Shown here one piece after another: positions 1 to 6,400 of a stretch of DNA of 11,216 bases. Positions within the stretch are counted from its first letter, which is position 1. Each line of letters starts with the position of its first letter. Origin of the DNA: Clostridiales bacterium (GTDB lineage: Bacteria; Bacillota_A; Clostridia; Christensenellales; CAG-917); NCBI GenBank assembly GCA_031282095.1, contig JAITEJ010000125.1, positions 1 to 11,216 on the forward strand, read 5' to 3'. The translations under genes and the position numbers were made by a program. The notes beneath the pieces are model-generated. The model did not search any database. It had not been told where the DNA came from and saw only the letters and a list, made by a program, of their open reading frames with translations.

Positions 1-148
1 GGCGGTTTGCAATGTATGGGACGGAGCAAAAGTCCCCGTGCGGTCGATTGAAAAACTTAATTGACCGAAAAACGCTGAACGCTGTCTGTAAATCGGGACG
101 GACGTATCGAGGGCGTTGAATTTCCGTGATTAATTTGAAAAATCGGGA
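1..148. other. Upstream region, possible tail of a preceding gene
   Basis: No complete gene is visible here. In frame 2 (bases 2-64) an open stretch of 20 codons ends at TGA 62-64. Its residues include VWDGAKVPVRSIEKLN, which read like an ordinary protein C-terminus, so an upstream + strand gene may end here; the piece is too short to identify. A stem-loop spans 41-67: 41-49 pairs with 59-67 through nine pairs, one of them G-U, with a nine-base loop. It overlaps the putative stop but is followed by A residues, not T residues, so it is not a convincing intrinsic terminator. Bases 68-148 show nothing recognisable apart from AT-rich sequence just before the promoter. Confidence 0.3.
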
Positions 149-177
149 TTGACACGCGTGCGTATATATATTATAAT
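149..177 (+). promoter_or_regulatory. Consensus housekeeping-sigma promoter
   Basis: TTGACA at 149-154 and TATAAT at 172-177 both match the sigma-A/sigma-70 consensus in all six positions, with the optimal 17-base spacer. The spacer end is a run of alternating TA. Transcription would start near base 184, giving a leader of about 165 bases before the ATG at 349. It is the only strong promoter I see ahead of the giant lipoprotein gene and points the same way. Such a perfect promoter implies strong intrinsic initiation, so any control is likely to act after initiation in the leader. Confidence 0.85.
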
Positions 178-205
178 AATTACTACGTGAACTTTGGGAT
201 AAGTG

Positions 206-224
206 CCGCCTTACGGCGGTTTTT
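206..224 (+). terminator. Terminator-like hairpin in the leader
   Basis: CCGCC (206-210) pairs with GGCGG (215-219) around a TTAC loop, and five T residues follow at 220-224. This is the form of a short intrinsic terminator. It begins only about 22 bases after the predicted transcription start, so most of a terminated transcript would be the hairpin itself (about 40 bases). It could be an attenuator for the downstream gene, a short RNA, or a hairpin kept for another reason. The five-pair stem is short, though all G-C. No competing antiterminator upstream of it is obvious. Confidence 0.5.
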
Positions 225-338
225 GACGCAAATTGTATGTAAAAATCGTATCGGACAAGGTCCGTTTTATAAAAGGCATATTCCGGCGGGTTAGCGCCCG
301 TCGTTCGGACAAGGCGGTCGCCGTTTTGTTTGCGAATC

Positions 339-344
339 AGGAGG
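339..344 (+). promoter_or_regulatory. Ribosome binding site
   Basis: AGGAGG at 339-344 is a full match to the Shine-Dalgarno consensus. It lies four bases before the ATG at 349, slightly tight but usable. It fixes the start of the giant gene, and the encoded N-terminus is a complete lipoprotein signal peptide, which confirms the choice. Confidence 0.9.
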
Positions 345-348
345 ATTT

Positions 349-423
349 ATGAAAAAGCTGAGATTGAAGGTTATCCTTCTCGCGGTATTGGCGGTTCTGA
401 TGATCGTCGCGCTTTCCGCTTGC
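349..423 (+). other. Lipoprotein signal peptide and lipobox
   Basis: The first 25 codons encode a short positively charged n-region (K2, K3, R5, K7), a hydrophobic core of Leu, Val, Ile, Ala and Met (residues 8-22), and L22-S23-A24-C25, a good match to the lipobox [LVI][AST][GA]C. From established knowledge of the family, Lgt would lipidate Cys25 and signal peptidase II would cut before it. The mature start (CVSDDTEEP) is acidic and flexible, a usual tether for surface lipoproteins. Confidence 0.9.
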
Positions 424-3400
424 GTTTCCGACGATACGGAGGAGCCTGCCGTGCCGGACAATACGGCATCCGAAGCGATACTCGCGGGCACCATGCCCGG
501 CGTGGACGCCTTGGTTAAGCTTTACGACTCCGTGGTCGCGATGAAGCGTTACAACGAGGCCGCCTTTGACCCGGATTTCATAAATTTTGATTTCGGCTTC
601 AATTTTTCTTTGGAGCGCGACGGCGTACGAAGCATTTTCGACGTCGTTCTTCAGGGAGCGATTTCCACAATAAACAACTCCGATTCACGTTTTAAACTGG
701 AACTTATACGTTCCTACGTTTCCGCGAACGGCATTTCGCCCCGCGAGGTTTTGATCGGCATATACATGTACGACGGCGTGATGCTTATAGACAGCTCCGG
801 CATAAAGGGCGGCAAACATGTCGCTTACATAGACAGCGTAAACTTCTCCTCTTTGTTTTCCGCGGTCAACGACCTTTGGTACGGCTTAAAATTAAATCTT
901 CACGACGACGGCACGTTTTCATCGTATCCCGAAGAGGGCACGGAAGGCTTCGGGGAGCTTATCGGCTACTTCCTGCGTCAATTCTCCATCGATTTAGGCG
1001 GCATCAAGATAGGCGACCTTCTCAGATGGGTGGGCGCGCTTATGCTCGGCAACAGCGAGATTTACGACTTAGGAGGAGGAATTCAGCGCATGGTGATTCC
1101 TCTCAACCTGGGCGGTCTTTTGAGCACGCTTTTAAACATCGGTCTGGTCGGAGACCTGCTGAAAGGGGATATGTTCGTCAGTATCAACAACATTGCCAAA
1201 GAGCTTATCGGTTTAGACGTTTTCAATCTTATTGAAACGCTTAAGTCGGTTAAAGGGAGCATAGTTTGCGATACGAACGGCGGACGCTTCATGGGTGCGA
1301 ACGTTAGTATGAACGTGCAACCCGTCGGAGAGAGCCCGCTTTTAATATCGGCGGCGATCAACAAGATTCAGCTTGACGACACTCCTATAATCGATATTCC
1401 CGAAATTGATACGTCCGGCATGACGAAGTTTTCTCCCACAGCATTGAGTATGGACGCCAAGTTCAGCATCGTCATGAGAGAAAACCATTATACCGTGGGC
1501 GACATACTCGGCGGTTTGGGCGGAATTTTAGGACTAATCGGCGGTCTCCCCGATCTTTCCGGACTTAACGACATTTATTTCGACGTGACCAAAGAAACCG
1601 CGTTTGAATTCGACGCGAAGATTCGGGGAAATCTCGACTTTATCAACAATGACCGATCGGAGCTTTTTGTAGAGATATATGAAAGAGGAGTGCTGCGCAT
1701 AGGCTTTTACTATGTCGGCGCGGACGAGAGTTTTTATTTGGATTTAGGCGGATTGGGCGCGGGTAAATTTAAAATAAGCTACATAGACGGACAGCCGATT
1801 AACCTCACGTCCATGCTGCGAAACGCTCTGAACGGTCTTGTAGACGGCTTGGTTGACGGTTCTCTGTTGGGTATGGGTTCGTCCTCCGGCTCCGCGGACG
1901 CGGCGACCGCATCAGAACTCAGCAAAATGTTCGCAGACGGCGACATAGTGATACCTTACGCCTCTATAGGCGCGAGGGCGTCCGCCGAGGAACTGGACAT
2001 TTTCGGTCTTATAACCACGATTTTGGGCAACGTGGAAATCAACAGGGGCGACGGCATAACGGAGGGTTTGCTGTCGGTTAAGTCCATAACCGCCGTGCTG
2101 TCCTCGGAAATTATAGACATGGTTCTCGGCGCGATTGCTCCGGGGCTTACCCTGCCCATCACATCAATTGATATATACGTAAATTTCGAAGACGACGTGG
2201 ATTTTGGTTTGGGCGTAACTATAGGCGAAAAAAACGGCGTTGCCGACCTTATATCCATAGATTTGAACGCAAAGCTGCTCTACGGTACGCTTGTAGAGGA
2301 CTATACGATGCCGAACTTCCACAGCGACGCCAACCGCGCCGACTATATTCCTTTGGACGAAAACGGTCAGCTTGCTTTGGAAACGGTATATATTTCGCTT
2401 GGCGGTGAATTCGATCTGAGGATTCCCGCCGGCGAGTGGAACCGGCTTAATATCTCGGCGGACGCGTCGTCTATCGGTTTAGGCACTCTTCTTGCTAAGC
2501 TACTTATAGATTTTCATGCGGAAATTGACGCGAGATATGCCTTTATTTTGGAAGCGAACGTAAATATCGGTGATATTCTGCAATCCGATCTGCGGGTGGC
2601 GGTGACGGATCTGAACACAAATTCCGTTGTTTTAGAGTTGATTATGACGGGCGGCGCATTTTATTTGGACGCGTCGGCTTTCGGTATAGAGCGCATCAAA
2701 TTCGATTTAAACGCCGTTTTAGACGGTCTCGGGGTCGCGCTGACCTCGGCGGACGACGGCGCGTCCGGCGGCATCGACATTATGGGAATAATCGGCGCGG
2801 CGCTTTCCGGCGTTAAGCTGAGCGACACGTCGTTGGAAATCGTGCTTGCCAAGAACATTCTGCAGGCTGTTCTGAACATACTCGGCGTGTGGGACGGCGA
2901 CGGTTCATTCTCGATCAGCATAGAGGATCGCAAGGGCAATCCTTTGCAACTCGGCGACGACCTGTTTAGCAATCTCGGGCTGTCCGTAAACTTCGGCGAG
3001 GGTATGGATATATCCAAGCTGTCCGTTAACCTTTACGCATCCGTTCCCGACAGGTTGAATCTCGGTTTATCCCTCGGCAGTCTCAGACTCTCGCTTGCGC
3101 CGCAAAGCATAAAACCGGTGAATATGCTGGACTACGCGGATATAGTCGCCCATCCCAACATATGGCTCGCCGCCGGCGCATACGTCGATATCGATCTAAA
3201 GGGCAGTTCCATAAGCCTTCAGAAAATGTTGGGCGGGATGCTTGCAAATATGCTTTCTTACGGCACGTATCTTGACGGTCAGGAGCAGCGTATTTCAGAC
3301 GGCGCCCGTCAGTATATCAGCTTTGCCAAACAAAACTCCGACACCTATTCCGTCAAAGGCACGGTCTATCCCGCGGCGGCGGAACTTGCCGCGCGTTGCG

Positions 3401-6400
3401 GATTTACCGGATACGGCAGCGACGCGGTCTATATTCTCGCTATTGATCTGCCGCGCGGTTTGATTCCCGGCGGCGGCGGCGCATACTTCACGAATAATGA
3501 AATAACGATAAACGGTCTGCCCGGAAGCATTGACGGAAACGTCGTTTTAATAAACGTGTCCGATCCGAGCGTAAGGAGTTTTACGATAAGCTATAAAGAA
3601 GAGGGCATCGTGCCGCGAACCCTTAAATTTGAGCTTGACGCAGCCGAATTTAACAGAAAAAGTGTGGAAGTCGGCACTCTGCTGGACATTTACGACAACA
3701 TAAATCTGGATTTAGACGTCAAACTTGAAGCGAACATAGACTTATCTTCAGTGCTGACGGCTTTGCTTAAGCGCGAACCCGTGAGCGGCAAGGTCAATAA
3801 ATCTTTCATGAAGCCCTTATACGTTTTAGATCAGGGCAAGTACGCGGCGTCATCCGTTCAGGAAGCGGTGTTCTATCAGACGCAGTACGTAAAGTTAAAG
3901 GGCGAAAATAAATACGAGAAAATTCCCGACGGCTCTTACGCTTCGGAGCGGTATACAAATTCGCCGCTCTACGACGAAGGCATTTTCGGTTTTTCGTTAC
4001 GTGCGAACGGATACGTTAAATATTCGCCGGAGGATACCGCGAAGGTTCCGCTTTACGGCACCGTCTACACCACCGGCACCCAACAGGAAGCCGACAATAC
4101 GCAGCTGCTGCTGGAAGTCAAGAATAAGAACACGAATACCGTGCTGTTCGGCATTTACTATATAGGCGGCATTTTGTATGCGGACTTATCGTCGGTAGGC
4201 GTGGAAAAGGTCGCTATTTCCATAGATATAATGGATTTAATCACGGGGCTCATAATAAAGGAGTCTCCGGCTCTCACCGCCGCGGCGGACGCGGGAGTAG
4301 GCGGCGCCGCCGATCAATTCGGCACCACTTTCCTTGTGCTTCTCGCAATACAGGACAGCGGACTGCAATTAAAGCTTGCGGAAGGTTTATCCGCGTTGCT
4401 GCTTAACCTTTTGGGCGTAAATATACCGTCCATAGTCGCGGAAGCCGGCATTGAAACCGGAGAAGCGGCGAGCGGAATGTTCTCTAAGTTATATCTGTCT
4501 TTGTCGCTTGGCGACAGCGCGGACAATGAAATAATGAAACTGGAGCTGGGCGTAAACGCGCTGGAACTCGGTTTTACCGCGCACAATATTTCCCGCCGTT
4601 CTTTCGGTTTGGAGTATTCGTCCGTAGACCTGAGCAACGACGGCAAGGGCTTGTCGGGTCTTTATCTGGAAGCGTCCGCCTACGTCTCTTTTGAGGCGTC
4701 CTCGACGGGAAAGGACACTCCGGAATGGAATTTGGGCGAATGGGGATTGGAGGACGTGCTTGCCGAGTTGCTTAACTTGGGTGAAGCCGATCCCGACGCG
4801 CTGTTGCAGTTGACCGGGGACAGCCTGTCCTCGTTTATCTCCAAGCTGCTTATCGAATATCAGCTTTTGGGAAGTATAAATTCCGCGCTAGGCATCAGAC
4901 TGGCGTTGGATATACGCGTGAATCCCAACGATTATGTTTCGTACGATCCCGGCAAGCACGGCGTCGTTTATATCAAAACCGAAGCCGGTTATCCGTTGTA
5001 TTATGTGAAAGACCTCGTCCCCGCCGACGCGGCGGAGATATTAAGCGGTTCCGCATTCTATTATAATGAAAGCGACGCGGGAGCGGGCTATGCTTTGCGC
5101 GCGGCTACGGAGACCGAGATCTCTGCGAGAAGATCGATATTCACGATCAAAGAGACGGATATATCCGTTTTGCGCCCCGCGACGGAAGAGGAGTTGCTCG
5201 GCGGCGGCGAGTTTTGGACGTACGGAAACGGCGGTTACGTCAGGGCTTCCGGCATCATTGTGAACGGGGCGGCTTACTATGTCAGGTCGGCTGTGGACTA
5301 TGAACGAACTTTAAGCGGCAACGCGTTCTACGTATACGGCGCCGCTCCGGGCGTTCTGAGAGCGGCCGCGGGCTATGTATATGTATACGGCGGAATCGAC
5401 GAAAACGGGAACGACGTATATTCGGCGTTTGTCGGCGATCCCGAAGAGGGCGGGACTTATTATGCCGCTGAGATTGCTTCTAACGGCGTGATAGACGCCG
5501 GATCGGGACTCTACTGTCTTGACGGTTCAAAACTGATATCCGCAGACGGAACTCAAATAAAGGCGGCGCTACTGCTTGCGAATAATTTGTATTCGGCCGT
5601 CGTGTCTCCCGCGAAAGACGCCGATTATACCGTGCGCAAGCCGGACATATTTGTGCTCGACGACGGTCTGCTCGTGTCGTTGAATACGGCGAAGCACGGA
5701 GAATTGATTTATTCCACCGATAAAAGCTTCGGTTTGTACGCGTATGCGGACGGGGAATACCGCCCTGCGCGCCCGGATGAAATATCCGCGTATTACAACA
5801 GCGACGACATAGCCGCGGAACGCACGCTTTACGTCAAAAACGCCGCGGAGAGCGGAGACGCGCTGTATTCTCAGTACGTGCCGTCCGAACACGGCGTCGC
5901 AAAGCTGACCACGGATCAGGGACTGGGACTTTTATATTACGACCCGTCCTCACGCAAATTAAAGGAAGCCACCGTTCAGCAAACGGCGGCGGGTCTGAAC
6001 CTCTACGTTCAGCGCGGCTTCGACATTAACTATATACTGACGCACAGCGATATAGCCATAGAGATATACAACGGAAGGTACGGCACCGGCGTAAAGGTCA
6101 TAGGCGTCTATTTGTTCTATGACGGCGACAGCGCGTCGGGTATGCCGCTGAACTCCGTTTACATTGACATAGACTCGTCGTTCGCCAACGGAGTTAAGCT
6201 TAAGGTTGACGGCGTGGCATTGGGCGATCTTTTGGGCATGTCCTACCGAGAGAGCGCGACCGTAATATCCGCGGGCGCTTCCGCGACGACCTCGGCGGCG
6301 GGACAGGCGGACGGCGAGGAATACAAAAATAACCCGAACGGCACTTACGAAACGGTGTTCGGGCTTATAAACGGCGCGATACGTTCGCTTTCGATTGATT

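Larger units (their letters stand above)
184..348 (+). promoter_or_regulatory. Structured 5' leader of the giant lipoprotein gene
   Basis: This is the predicted untranslated leader. Besides the hairpin at 206-224 it holds a second short stem, CGGAC (252-256) with GTCCG (260-264), triloop AAG, followed by TTTT at 265-268. A third stem pairs CGGG (287-290) with CCCG (297-300). The decamer TCGGACAAGG occurs twice, at 251-260 and 305-314, each time followed within a few bases by CCGTTTT, so the leader seems to contain a degenerate direct repeat. I do not recognise a known riboswitch or T-box in it. A GTG-initiated 35-codon frame (187-294) has no ribosome binding site and is not called. Confidence 0.4.

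Noticed and set aside
41..67. Stem-loop as intrinsic terminator of an upstream gene
   Set aside because: The stem is AT-rich on its loop side and is followed by A residues, with no T tract on either strand's 3' side.
3..122. Frame-3 open stretch at the window start as the upstream gene tail
   Set aside because: Its product is Arg/Lys-rich and lacks protein-like character; the frame-2 stretch reads more plausibly, though neither can be established.
187..294. A 35-codon GTG-initiated leader peptide in the 5' leader
   Set aside because: No Shine-Dalgarno precedes it, it starts only a few bases after the predicted transcript start, and its sequence shows no run of regulatory codons.
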